DNA of 64,000 nucleotides from Akkermansia muciniphila. GTDB lineage: Bacteria > Verrucomicrobiota > Verrucomicrobiia > Limisphaerales > UBA9464. The stretch lies in NCBI GenBank assembly GCA_945861565.1, contig CAMAUY010000010.1, positions 1-64,000 on the forward strand. The letters run 5' to 3'. The translations under genes were made by a program, and so were the position numbers. Of this stretch, positions 54,962 through 64,000 are shown in pieces; the first letter of the stretch is position 1, and the number at the start of each line of letters is the position of its first letter. The notes under the pieces are model-generated. The model had not been told where the DNA came from. It saw only the letters and a list, made by a program, of their open reading frames with translations, and did not search any database.

Positions 54962-57900
54962 TCAGCGTACGCGCGTACGGAAGAGCTGGAAAGACTCGTT
55001 GGATCTCGGCACCTGGATGAGGAGAAATGAGTTGGTCAGCGAAACGGTAAATTCTGGCAACCAGCCCGGGTTGTTCAACAAACGGTTGGCGGACTGCAAC
55101 TCGTACGTGCCGCCGGGTTCGCCATAGAGCATTAACAAGGCACCCGTGCCCGTCCCCCGCCTCGCTTCCAGGATCGCTGGCTTGGCGACGAATTCCCGGG
55201 ACCGGAAAAAGAGGATCGGATATCCCTTTGGCAGCCGATCGATCGTCTCGAAGAGATGGGTCTGGGGAACCCGGGTTAGGCGTGTCCACGGACCCCGGGA
55301 GTCGAGATTCGTCTGGTACTCGATCTCATAACTCGCTCCGACGTGGCCATAGAGCACCAGCGTGGGAGCCGGCTCCAACAAGGATTCGAGGACTGGTTGT
55401 TTTCCGATGAGGATGACCCGTCCATCGCGGCTGGTGGCTTTGGTCAATCGCGTCCCGCTCGTCCGAGTGCCCTCGATCTGGGAGAGTTGCAATGGCACGA
55501 TGGCTGAATCCACGCCTCCGTCGGTCTCAAATTCCAACTCAGCCGCCGCCTGCCCACCCGGCAGGACGAGGCCGGCACCGGTCGTCAGTTCAATCTGGAA
55601 CTGCCCGGGTCCCGTCGGATGCAGGGATGCCAAGGCAATCTCAGGAACCAACGGCCTTAGTGAGAGGTTCACCAAGCCCGACGTGGACATCACAAACGTA
55701 AACTTGAGCTGGGTCAGGTCAACGCCCGGCGAGAGCTGAATTGGGACGGCCCCCTTTTGTCCGGCGAGAACATGCGTGGAGCCGATGCCCAGCGAGAAGT
55801 CTCCGAGGGCGTCCCGCACCACGACCGTTAGCAGTTGAGTCGCCGTCAGGCTCGGTTTGCCGGCATCGGTGACGATGACGTCGATGACATTGGTGCTGGG
55901 TCCCTGCAGGGCGGTGGGGCTCCAGGTGAATACGCCGCCGGAAGTGATGGCGGCGCCGGCGGGCACACCGGATCCCAAACGGAATGTCAACGGGTTGGAC
56001 GGAATATCCGGGTCACTCGCGTGAGCAACGACGGTCAGCAGCCTTCCTTCATTGATCCTTCTTTCGGGTATCGGATCGAGTTGAGGGGCCTGATTAACTT
56101 CGTCGACGATCACTTGAATGGCGGCGGTGGCAGTCAGGCTCGGCACGCCATTATCTCGGACGCGAACGGTGACTGTCTGGGTGCTGGGTCCATTTCCTTC
56201 GCCCGTGACCCAGGTCAGTACCCCGGTGATCGGGTCAATAATCACTCCGGATGGAGCGCCCGGGTCGATGCTGTAGGTCAACGTGTTGGGCGGCAGGTCG
56301 GAGTCCGTGGCCGAATTCGTGGCGACGAGGGTATCGCCTTCATTGACAGACAGGCTGGCGGGAACGACCAGCTTGGGAACGGTGTTGACCAGGCTCACGG
56401 TGGTTTGCGCATCCGGAGTCGCATGCGGGGCCTCGCGATTACCAGCGCGGTCGGTGGCGACACTATAGAAGGCATAACGATCACTTTGCTTTCCGTCATA
56501 GAGGGCACCCGCGAGAGTGGTTTTCTGTAACCAGGGGGTGAACGGTCCTTCGTTGATGGAGACGTAGATATCGAACAAATCGATGCCGGTCCCGGATCCG
56601 TCACTGCCCGACCAGCGGATGGGGATCTGCGCTGAACTATTCGACGCCAATGCCTCCACCGCACTGGTGGGCGGTGTGCGATCGGCGGCGGCAAGTTCCT
56701 CATAAACCAGCGTATAAGTCCCCGAACTATTGAAGTCGAGGAGGTGGAACACATTTTCACGAACGGGTCTCTGGCTATTCCCAACGAACGTGCGGTCGGT
56801 TACCCAGGCATTGTCGTCGAGTCGAACCTCGCTTCCATTCGGACGTCGGACGTGCGCCAGCCGGAACTGCCCATTGGCGGGATCGGCAATCTGGAGATAG
56901 GCCCAACCGGCCGGCAGGGGAGCCGTCAGTTTCACTTCCAGGTGGGCCGCCGTCGTCGGCGAATCGATCGTGCCCTGCAGCACCAATCCCACCGGCTCGA
57001 TGCGCCCATCGCTCAGGTACAGAGTATCCGGTAGGTCGCGCAAGTCCGGAACGTCGTTCACCAGGAAATCCGGCTTGCCGTCATCCGAAGGGCTGTCGGC
57101 GCGGACAAGATGATTGAGCTCATGGATCTCGACGCTGTCGATCAAGGAAAGGCGCGGATCACCCAGCCCGTCCAGGTGCTCGAAGGAAGCCTTGTAATCA
57201 ATAAACAGTCCCTGGAGGGACGAACGCATCAGCCATCGGCCGACGGCCACTTCATTTGGCTCGATGTTTCCGAAATTCGCGGTCAGCGAGGGCGACAGAC
57301 TTTGGCCTGCGACTTCGGTCGCAATAATCTCAAAATCAATGAGCAGACCTTTTTCATTCTCGATAATTTTTGGTCGCGCCGACGTAATCCGGACATTTCG
57401 CGCCGCGCCATGGCCGTTATTCTGAATCAGGACACCCAGCGAGAAGGGAATGCTCGGTTCGATTTCCGGGGTGAAGGGATCATCGGCAAACACATCGCGC
57501 TGATTGAAGTATTTTATTCTGAGGCTGGCATTAGGCAGAACGGTGATGGACGCGGGAAGGAGGGGAATTGAAATCAGGGTTCCCTCTTGTTTATATTTCA
57601 GCGTTCCGCTGACGAGCATTACCGTTGGGCCCACCGGGGCCGCGTCGGAAGTGGGAATTAGAATCCAACTGGCCTTTCCGGTGGAATTAGCCGCGATCAC
57701 ACCGGTGCCATCCACAGCGCTCAAGCCGCTCAATTCGGGTGACCGAATCCCAAATTGGCTCGTGGTGATGTCCCCAAGTTCATTGCGTATAGAAAGTTCA
57801 ACAAAGACCTCTTCCAGCGCGCCACCCGTCGAGTTGGAAATCTCAAGACTTGCATTGAAGGCGTCCCGGGTGATGACCGCCTGCTGTTCAATCCGAAGGC

Positions 57901-60900
57901 GTACGGTGGCGCAATCGCCGCCGGAATCGCGCTCGTAAAATCGAACCAAATCCTGGCGGGCACTTTCGATCCCCGCGACAATACTTTTGAATCCCTCGGC
58001 GGCACTGACATCAATCGCGTTTTTGGCTGCAACCAAATGAGCCTGAAAGGTATCCAGCGCCAGAAAATTCGAGTTTTGTCCGGCAGGAACGTTGATTGAA
58101 TCGAAACGGCCCGCTTGCCAGTAATCCATCGTCCTGTTCCAACGCTCGATGAAGGAATTCACGTCCGCCGCGGAAACCGGGGCTGGCAGCGCCAGAGCGC
58201 GCAGTTCATTCTGCTCGGTGGGGGACAGACGACCGCCGGCCGCGCTGTCCTTTGCGATTCGGGCAGCCAAGGCATTCAACCAGACGGATTTGGCGGCGGG
58301 ATCGGCTTCGAGCCAAACGATGTTTCCAAAGAGGTTGCTCTCGACATTGACCAATGTCTGTAGGTGGGCCAGGTACTTCTTGAGTGGCTCAAGTTCCGGC
58401 CGGCCGATGGAACTTTGGACGCTCGTTAGTTCGAGCCCAGGATGCCCGGCGGCTAGGCGGGCTTTCGGGTCTCCGCTGCTCCCACCACCACCACCGAAGC
58501 AACCATTAAACGTGTCCAGCCCATTGAGCAAACAGCTCACGATGTTTAGGGGAGTTTTGACGCCTTTTAACGCCACTTCTGCTGCGCCCGATGCGAGGCA
58601 GCTCACTACGAAGCCGGTACAATCGGTGACTGTATCAGCTCGATCAAGGGGGTCGCCTGGATTCGCAATACCGATAACGCATTGCAGAATATTTTTCCAA
58701 CAGCCCTCGACATTGGGCAGAAAAACAGTACCGGCACAATCGGCCAGGTTGTATACCACGCTTCGGAAGCACGGGTTGCAGGGCAATGGGGACCTGACCT
58801 CACTGGGTCCCATGTAAGAGCCGCTGCCTCCGCGGGATTCTGAACCGGGGCCCCCGGTGCCTCCAAGGATATATCCGCTGAATCCTCCACTGATCGCTAT
58901 GTCTCGTCCTCCGCTTCCGCCGCAGCCACGTCCCGCGTTCTTGATCTGGATCGGCGTGTTATAAGTCTGTTTGGTGGGTCCACAAAGGAGGTCCCAGAAT
59001 GTGTCGCCTCTCAAATCACACCCGCCACTGCCCCCCGCGCCCAAAAGCTGCGGCCTTCTTGCCGGGCCGCCACTTGGAGCGGGGCTCAGCCTCCGGATGA
59101 TTGCCGGGATCGTGAGTGAACTATTGGCCTGAAGCCTGCCGATGTTGGCGACCAAGGGTGTCACCGATATCTCCGGATGTTCTTCGAAGGCGAGGCGCAT
59201 GTTGTCCGCCGCCACCAAGCCGTGATTACTAATTTTGAAATCGACCTGCATGACGTCGCCCTTGAAATCCGCCAGATCGATCAGCATCGGTTCCACCGTA
59301 ACAACCGGTATCGGCACGACCGTTTCAAAGACCGTTTCGATCACGATCCTGGTTCGATCCTCGATCTCCGTCGGCACCACGGTGAACACATATCTCACCG
59401 TTTCCCGGTTTAGAAATGCCAGCACCTCGTTCGTTTTCCCGGCCGTCAGGAGCGACGTGGAGCGGAAGTGCGAATGTCCGTCCGCCCGGACTTCAATCTG
59501 ATAGTAGGCCTCTGGTAGGTTGGTCACGACAAGTTCACCACGATTGTCCGTAAGCCCAACGATAACTACTTTGCCGCTCGACGGATCGATCACCGTCACG
59601 GTGGCATTGGTTACCGGGGGTGAGCCTTCGGCGTAGTACGTGTATTCATCCACGGCCGAGATTTTCAGGTCACCCGCGAGGGAGGACAGGGCTCGAAAGT
59701 TGAACGGTACGGTGAGACTCGCGACAGCGCTTGAAATCACGATCGTGCCCTGATGATCGCCCAGGGCTAAGTCTGCCGGCGGTGATAGAACCAGTGTGAT
59801 GTTGTTGCTCTCACCCGGCTGAAGCGAAGGGATGCGCCCTCCCGAGGCCACCATCAGCCACGGAATCGCCGGCGGTAAGATGCTCAAATCTCCACTCTCC
59901 GCCCCACCGGTGTTGACGATATTGAGCTGCAGGGTCGTCTGACCGCCCCGTTTCATCCCGGCCACCAATGAACCTGGGTCCGCCGTGAGGTGTGGGCGCA
60001 GAAGTTCCACGATTACGGGTAGCTGAATATCCGTCGATACGCCCGCGGGGTTGGAGACTCGGATTACGACGACTCCCTGCGGAATCGACGTGTCGGTAGG
60101 CGTGACGGTGAATTCGAGGGCAGCTTCACCCGATCCAGGCAGACTAGGGGGCAGCTTCAGGCTTACTTGCAGATTGGGCGGCTTGCTGACGACGACTGCT
60201 GTGAGGCCAGTTAAAGGAAGGTCACTCAGGTTCTCCACCTTCGCGGAGCGGGTCAATGTTCCGCCTTCAACGACTCGGAGGACTCCGGCGGGAGGGGTGA
60301 CTCGAAGACCTAGCAGCGTGAACCGGTCCTGGACCGTCGTCTGGCTAGCGCCGGGATGGTCCGCGCCGACCTCGTATCTTCCCGCTTCGCCCGGCAGAGG
60401 TTTGAAGATCGCGGTGAAGCGACCCTCGGCGTCCGCGATGGCGGCAATGATACGCTCCGTATTCCCCAGCTGGATGTGGATATTGACGAGCGCGAAGGCC
60501 GCGGGCTTTCCGGTGGCGACGAACGTGGCTTGTCCGCTCAGAGGAATCGACGTTCCTGCCAGGGCGATCTCCACGTCGGTCTTCACCGTCGCTCCATAAG
60601 TTTTCTCCACCCGGATTGGTTGGGCGGAAATCGCGGCGTTGTTATTCTCCAACGCTTCCGCCACGGTGTCGTTGGAATCCGTGGTAACCACGATCCAATA
60701 ATTGCCCGTCTTTTGGGGAAGGCGGACGCTCAATGTCTGGTCGAAATGCTGGCCGGGCGGCACCGCACCGGAAAATTCCGCCTGGCTCAGCAGAACGTCG
60801 TCACCAATCACGGCATCGGCCGAGAGATAAATCCGTTGTAGCGCCGGGCCGGTGGCGGTGGCGGTCCCCTGGTTGGCGACGCGGTACGAAAGCCCGAACT

Positions 60901-63900
60901 GCGACTCGGTCGCGCCGCTGGCCGGCGCGGTCACGCTCGCAACGAAGAGATCGGGCAAGTTCCGGTCGGTGACCACGAGTTGGGCTGAACCTTGAGTTAA
61001 GCCCGGCGCTGAGGCGGTGAGGGTCACGGTCTTGTCTCCGTCCGTCACGCCGTCATTCACGCTGGTGACAGGGAAGGTGAACGACCCTTGCCCCGCGGGA
61101 ATGGTGACGCTTGCCGGCAGGGTTGCCTCAGTGACGGCGCTTGACGCGAGGGTCACGATCAGTGACGAGGCGGTGCTGGAGTTGCGGGTGACGGTTGCAG
61201 TCGTTGCGGGCTTCAAACCCTCAGCGACGAGGCCCAGCGCAATTTCGAGGCGAAGGGTGGGCCCGTCGTCGTCCAGCACCCTTAGTTCAGCCGGCGTCCC
61301 GGCCGTCAGCCGTGCACGGGTTTGGGTGTCGGTTGGATAAGCACGGATGAACGCCGTTTTTATTCCATCGAGCAGCGTATTGTCGACCGCCGCAATCGGG
61401 AAGCTCACGGACAATGCACCGGGTGGGAGGGTGACCGTTGACGGGACACGCGCCGCGTTCTCATTGCTGCTCTCCAGCGCGACGACTACGGCGCGCGGTC
61501 CAATCGTGTCCCGTGTGACCGTTCCACTGGTCGCGGTGGCACCGGCTCCTTCACTGACTTCATTGGCAGCCAAGTGGACGGCGAGGTGAGGAATGTCGTC
61601 GTCGTTGATCTCGATGGGCGCCTCGCCCGAATTAAATCCAGTGGCCACAGCCGTCATTGTGTAGTTCCGGGGCGCCTCAATCAGCGTGTCATCGACGGCC
61701 GTGACGGTAAATGAGGTGGAGGCTTGATTCGGCGGGATCGTGACCGATTCGGGAATTATTAGTTGGAGGGCGTCTGAACTGCCGAGTTGGATCAACAACG
61801 GCGCCGCGGTAACTAGGTCACGCTTGACGGTGGCATTGATCACAGTCCCCTCGAGGATGCCAGTTTGGGGCAGGGAGATGGTGAGATTCGGCAGGTCCAC
61901 GTCGAGGACCGTGATCTGCGCAGAGTCGCCGGTGAAGCCATCCGCGGCGGCGTTGATCGTCACGAGTTGTGGACCCATCACAATTCCGTCGCGGTGGACG
62001 GTCATGTCGAAGAATGCGGTGACTTGGCCGACGGGAATCGTGACGGTGGCCGGTACCGTTAACTGCGGCTTCTTGTTACTGCTCAGCGAAACCGTCAGGG
62101 GATTGTCGCGCGACCCGTTCCGTGTGACGCTCCCGGTGATCCTGGGATCTGGGGCATTCTCAGCGATTTGATCGACCGGTACGGACAAGGTCAGGAGGGT
62201 GGGGACCGTGGTGGGCGAATTGGCCAGGGTCAGGTTGTTGGTTTCGTTGGATTCAACAATCTCCTGCGCGCTGTCAATCTCGACGCTAAAGCGCAGGGAG
62301 CCGGCGGCACCGTTCGCGGGAAGAGTGACAGACTGTGTTCGCGTCAGGGAGGCACCCGCTGCGACCGTGTTACTGAATACGAGGTTGAGGAGAGGAGGCT
62401 CGTTGGAGATTGAAATCGTTTCGGTCCACGGTGCGGACGCATCGAGATTCCCCTGGTTGGTCACGGTCCAACGCAATTCGATCTCCTGGCCCGGTTGCGT
62501 TGTGGCGGGAGCCCGCAGATCGCGCACGACCAAGTCCGGCAACGGGGCGGGAGTGAGCGTGAGTGCCTGGCTTGCCAGATTATTTTCTTCCAGCGATTCC
62601 GGCAGCGCGCTACCGGAGTCGGCGGCCACGACGATGAAGTACTTGCCGGGCGCGAGCAGTGCGTTGAGCGGCAGTGTCGCGGAACGTGTGTGGGTGTAAC
62701 GGGCGCCGATCCCAAGGTTTGTATCGGGAGGATTTGGGTGGCTGACGAGCAGCGTCGCACCCGCGAGAGAATTACTTTCAGCGGCCAAATACAGGCTGTC
62801 ACTCCAGTCCGCCTGAGCGGCGGCGGTTCCGGCATTGAGGACGGTCCAGGATACATTGAGGGTCTGTCCAAATTGAGCGATCGATGGAACGCTGATCGCG
62901 GTGACGACCAGATCCGGTGCCAGGATCTGAATCGGGAGGCTGGCCTCCGTGACGTTATTCGTTTCATTGGGGCCTTCCGGGATTTGATTAAAAGCGTCCG
63001 TTTGAAATACCACCGTGTGCGTTCCAAACCGGCCGGCTGGCAGAATTGCACTTTGTGTGCGAGTGATCGAGTGTCCCGCCAGGAGGACGTTGGTGAAGGT
63101 GAAGGATGCTAGCGCCGCCGCGCTCCCCTGCACAGACTTGTCAACCAACACCGCCGAGTCAGTCCACGGCCCCAGCGCCGCGGTCGAACCCCGATTGGTG
63201 ACGGTCCAGCGGATGGGGATGGGCTGTCCCAGGAGCGCGGTCGCGGGAACGGTGATCTGGGTCACTATCAGGTCCGCCAGGCGAATCGACAGTTGACCGG
63301 TAAACGCATCTTGTTGCGGTTCTCCGTTCGTCCCGTCGGAATCCTGATTCATTAGATTCCCGGCGATGTCCCGGATGTTGGGTCCAATTCGGACGGTATA
63401 GTTTTCCGGGAACAGGGCCGCGAACGAAATGCGATAGGTATTGCCATTGACGGGCTGGACGGTGGTGGAAATCAACCCGTGAGATCCGCTGAGCTCGACG
63501 TCCGTCGAATCGAAACTAGCCGGATCAATCGTCTTATTGAAGGTCACGTCGACATGGTCGACCGCGTTCGATATAGAACCGGTGGGATCCATCGTCGTGA
63601 TGCGAGGGCCATTCCGATCCACTTCAATGACGACACTCTGCGATGCGCTTAGAGAATTATCTGCGTTGTCGGTGACTCGCACGGTAACGTTTGTCATTCC
63701 TGCCGGCTGGTTGGCCGGCACCGCCCAGGTAAAGAGGCCGCTGCTTCCATTGATGGCTGCGCCGGCTGGCGCGCCGGACCCCAGGCTAAACGTGAGCGTT
63801 TGAGCGGGTGAGTCGGGATCGGAGGCTGTCGCGGTAAATTGGAGCGTGCGACCCGGGGCAATCAACTGGCCGGAGATTGACGCAAGAATCGGCTTCAGGT

Positions 63901-64000
63901 TGACCTCCGTAACCATCACGGTGAATGTTTCGGTGTCGAATAGAGATCCGTTATCGGTCACCCGGACCACCACCGGATAGCTTCCCGGACCCTGATCTTC
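54962..64000 (-). CDS. giant multidomain surface protein, 5' end outside the window
   Basis: At least 3013 residues are present, and the frame continues past base 64000. From the window edge the domains, numbered from base 63973, are Ig/He_PIG cadherin-like repeats (about 1-225), three CARDB domains (230-590), four Calx-beta-like repeats (595-1005), a fourth CARDB (1007-1120), further Ig-like modules (1130-1430) and a carboxypeptidase-regulatory-like domain (1430-1520). A Gly/Cys-rich segment (1640-1830), helical and beta modules, He_PIG repeats (2540-2715) and a cohesin-like domain (2725-2845) complete it. The last 150 residues resemble C-terminal modules of verrucomicrobial secreted proteins. 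Adhesion or matrix function is likely. No sortase or PEP-CTERM tail is seen. Confidence 0.9.
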   Translation of the reverse strand, partial: EDQGPGSYPVVVRVTDNGSLFDTETFTVMVTEVNLKPILASISGQLIAPGRTLQFTATASDPDSPAQTLTFSLGSGAPAGAAINGSSGLFTWAVPANQPAGMTNVTVRVTDNADNSLSASQSVVIEVDRNGPRITTMDPTGSISNAVDHVDVTFNKTIDPASFDSTDVELSGSHGLISTTVQPVNGNTYRISFAALFPENYTVRIGPNIRDIAGNLMNQDSDGTNGEPQQDAFTGQLSIRLADLIVTQITVPATALLGQPIPIRWTVTNRGSTAALGPWTDSAVLVDKSVQGSAAALASFTFTNVLLAGHSITRTQSAILPAGRFGTHTVVFQTDAFNQIPEGPNETNNVTEASLPIQILAPDLVVTAISVPSIAQFGQTLNVSWTVLNAGTAAAQADWSDSLYLAAESNSLAGATLLVSHPNPPDTNLGIGARYTHTRSATLPLNALLAPGKYFIVVAADSGSALPESLEENNLASQALTLTPAPLPDLVVRDLRAPATTQPGQEIELRWTVTNQGNLDASAPWTETISISNEPPLLNLVFSNTVAAGASLTRTQSVTLPANGAAGSLRFSVEIDSAQEIVESNETNNLTLANSPTTVPTLLTLSVPVDQIAENAPDPRITGSVTRNGSRDNPLTVSLSSNKKPQLTVPATVTIPVGQVTAFFDMTVHRDGIVMGPQLVTINAAADGFTGDSAQITVLDVDLPNLTISLPQTGILEGTVINATVKRDLVTAAPLLIQLGSSDALQLIIPESVTIPPNQASTSFTVTAVDDTLIEAPRNYTMTAVATGFNSGEAPIEINDDDIPHLAVHLAANEVSEGAGATATSGTVTRDTIGPRAVVVALESSNENAARVPSTVTLPPGALSVSFPIAAVDNTLLDGIKTAFIRAYPTDTQTRARLTAGTPAELRVLDDDGPTLRLEIALGLVAEGLKPATTATVTRNSSTASSLIVTLASSAVTEATLPASVTIPAGQGSFTFPVTSVNDGVTDGDKTVTLTASAPGLTQGSAQLVVTDRNLPDLFVASVTAPASGATESQFGLSYRVANQGTATATGPALQRIYLSADAVIGDDVLLSQAEFSGAVPPGQHFDQTLSVRLPQKTGNYWIVVTTDSNDTVAEALENNNAAISAQPIRVEKTYGATVKTDVEIALAGTSIPLSGQATFVATGKPAAFALVNIHIQLGNTERIIAAIADAEGRFTAIFKPLPGEAGRYEVGADHPGASQTTVQDRFTLLGLRVTPPAGVLRVVEGGTLTRSAKVENLSDLPLTGLTAVVVSKPPNLQVSLKLPPSLPGSGEAALEFTVTPTDTSIPQGVVVIRVSNPAGVSTDIQLPVIVELLRPHLTADPGSLVAGMKRGGQTTLQLNIVNTGGAESGDLSILPPAIPWLMVASGGRIPSLQPGESNNITLVLSPPADLALGDHQGTIVISSAVASLTVPFNFRALSSLAGDLKISAVDEYTYYAEGSPPVTNATVTVIDPSSGKVVIVGLTDNRGELVVTNLPEAYYQIEVRADGHSHFRSTSLLTAGKTNEVLAFLNRETVRYVFTVVPTEIEDRTRIVIETVFETVVPIPVVTVEPMLIDLADFKGDVMQVDFKISNHGLVAADNMRLAFEEHPEISVTPLVANIGRLQANSSLTIPAIIRRLSPAPSGGPARRPQLLGAGGSGGCDLRGDTFWDLLCGPTKQTYNTPIQIKNAGRGCGGSGGRDIAISGGFSGYILGGTGGPGSESRGGSGSYMGPSEVRSPLPCNPCFRSVVYNLADCAGTVFLPNVEGCWKNILQCVIGIANPGDPLDRADTVTDCTGFVVSCLASGAAEVALKGVKTPLNIVSCLLNGLDTFNGCFGGGGGSSGDPKARLAAGHPGLELTSVQSSIGRPELEPLKKYLAHLQTLVNVESNLFGNIVWLEADPAAKSVWLNALAARIAKDSAAGGRLSPTEQNELRALALPAPVSAADVNSFIERWNRTMDYWQAGRFDSINVPAGQNSNFLALDTFQAHLVAAKNAIDVSAAEGFKSIVAGIESARQDLVRFYERDSGGDCATVRLRIEQQAVITRDAFNASLEISNSTGGALEEVFVELSIRNELGDITTSQFGIRSPELSGLSAVDGTGVIAANSTGKASWILIPTSDAAPVGPTVMLVSGTLKYKQEGTLISIPLLPASITVLPNASLRIKYFNQRDVFADDPFTPEIEPSIPFSLGVLIQNNGHGAARNVRITSARPKIIENEKGLLIDFEIIATEVAGQSLSPSLTANFGNIEPNEVAVGRWLMRSSLQGLFIDYKASFEHLDGLGDPRLSLIDSVEIHELNHLVRADSPSDDGKPDFLVNDVPDLRDLPDTLYLSDGRIEPVGLVLQGTIDSPTTAAHLEVKLTAPLPAGWAYLQIADPANGQFRLAHVRRPNGSEVRLDDNAWVTDRTFVGNSQRPVRENVFHLLDFNSSGTYTLVYEELAAADRTPPTSAVEALASNSSAQIPIRWSGSDGSGTGIDLFDIYVSINEGPFTPWLQKTTLAGALYDGKQSDRYAFYSVATDRAGNREAPHATPDAQTTVSLVNTVPKLVVPASLSVNEGDTLVATNSATDSDLPPNTLTYSIDPGAPSGVIIDPITGVLTWVTGEGNGPSTQTVTVRVRDNGVPSLTATAAIQVIVDEVNQAPQLDPIPERRINEGRLLTVVAHASDPDIPSNPLTFRLGSGVPAGAAITSGGVFTWSPTALQGPSTNVIDVIVTDAGKPSLTATQLLTVVVRDALGDFSLGIGSTHVLAGQKGAVPIQLSPGVDLTQLKFTFVMSTSGLVNLSLRPLVPEIALASLHPTGPGQFQIELTTGAGLVLPGGQAAAELEFETDGGVDSAIVPLQLSQIEGTRTSGTRLTKATSRDGRVILIGKQPVLESLLEPAPTLVLYGHVGASYEIEYQTNLDSRGPWTRLTRVPQTHLFETIDRLPKGYPILFFRSREFVAKPAILEARRGTGTGALLMLYGEPGGTYELQSANRLLNNPGWLPEFTVSLTNSFLLIQVPRSNESFQLFRTRVR

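Overview
This window looks like chromosomal DNA of a Verrucomicrobiota bacterium, probably near the Pedosphaera/Limisphaera group. That placement is an inference from gene content. The evidence is two pseudopilins with the [11 protein letters not shown] start, a DUF2231/planctomycete-type cytochrome c gene, a large PVC-type heme-binding CxxCH protein, a CotH protein, secreted LamG/propeller sensor kinases, and several interspersed palindromic repeats. No rRNA, tRNA, CRISPR array, intact insertion sequence or prophage was found.

Layout. 0-7.5 kb: a minus-strand run of a P-type cation ATPase, a small conserved protein, a DUF2892 protein and an efflux adaptor lipoprotein; then a decayed SCO1/SenC remnant, a TrkA-type potassium channel and a cytochrome c gene split by an in-frame stop. 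7.5-15.4 kb: radical SAM protein, L-2-hydroxyglutarate oxidase, YfhO-like membrane protein, fatty acid desaturase and a TolC-family protein. 15.4-20.5 kb: a methyltransferase-like gene, then the compact minus-strand set folP-cdaA-ybbR-glmM (c-di-AMP synthesis, its YbbR partner and cell-wall precursor synthesis) and a glyoxalase-type gene. 20.6-25.2 kb: CotH and an exopolysaccharide pair (polymerase-like membrane protein and glycosyltransferase). 25.9-31.2 kb: a GspE/PilB-family ATPase, then a tightly overlapped set of HAD phosphatase, unassigned enzyme, PfkB kinase and ApbE. 31.2-35.8 kb: mcsB/mcsA, a lactonase-like propeller protein and the site-2 protease RseP.

36-44.2 kb is the most unusual part. 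A MntA/HepT-type nucleotidyltransferase-HEPN toxin-antitoxin pair is broken twice: the nucleotidyltransferase carries a one-base frameshift, and the HEPN gene is cut before its catalytic part and joined in frame to the signal peptide of a giant LamG/propeller hybrid histidine kinase. The result is one 2156-residue reading frame. A second receiver-kinase gene is translationally coupled to it, and a short kinase fragment follows.

44.4-64 kb: a large PVC-type heme protein lacking part of its C-terminal domain, a repeat-filled segment flanked by 23-base direct repeats, purE, a five-hairpin repeat element, a secreted C39-like protein, then a minus-strand run comprising a >3000-residue multidomain surface protein (open at the right edge), a pseudopilin, an unknown membrane protein, a two-domain sugar-type ABC ATPase and another pseudopilin.

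Two themes recur: envelope and surface biology (adhesin-like proteins, exopolysaccharide, RseP, YfhO, CotH), and local gene decay or rearrangement at repeat elements.
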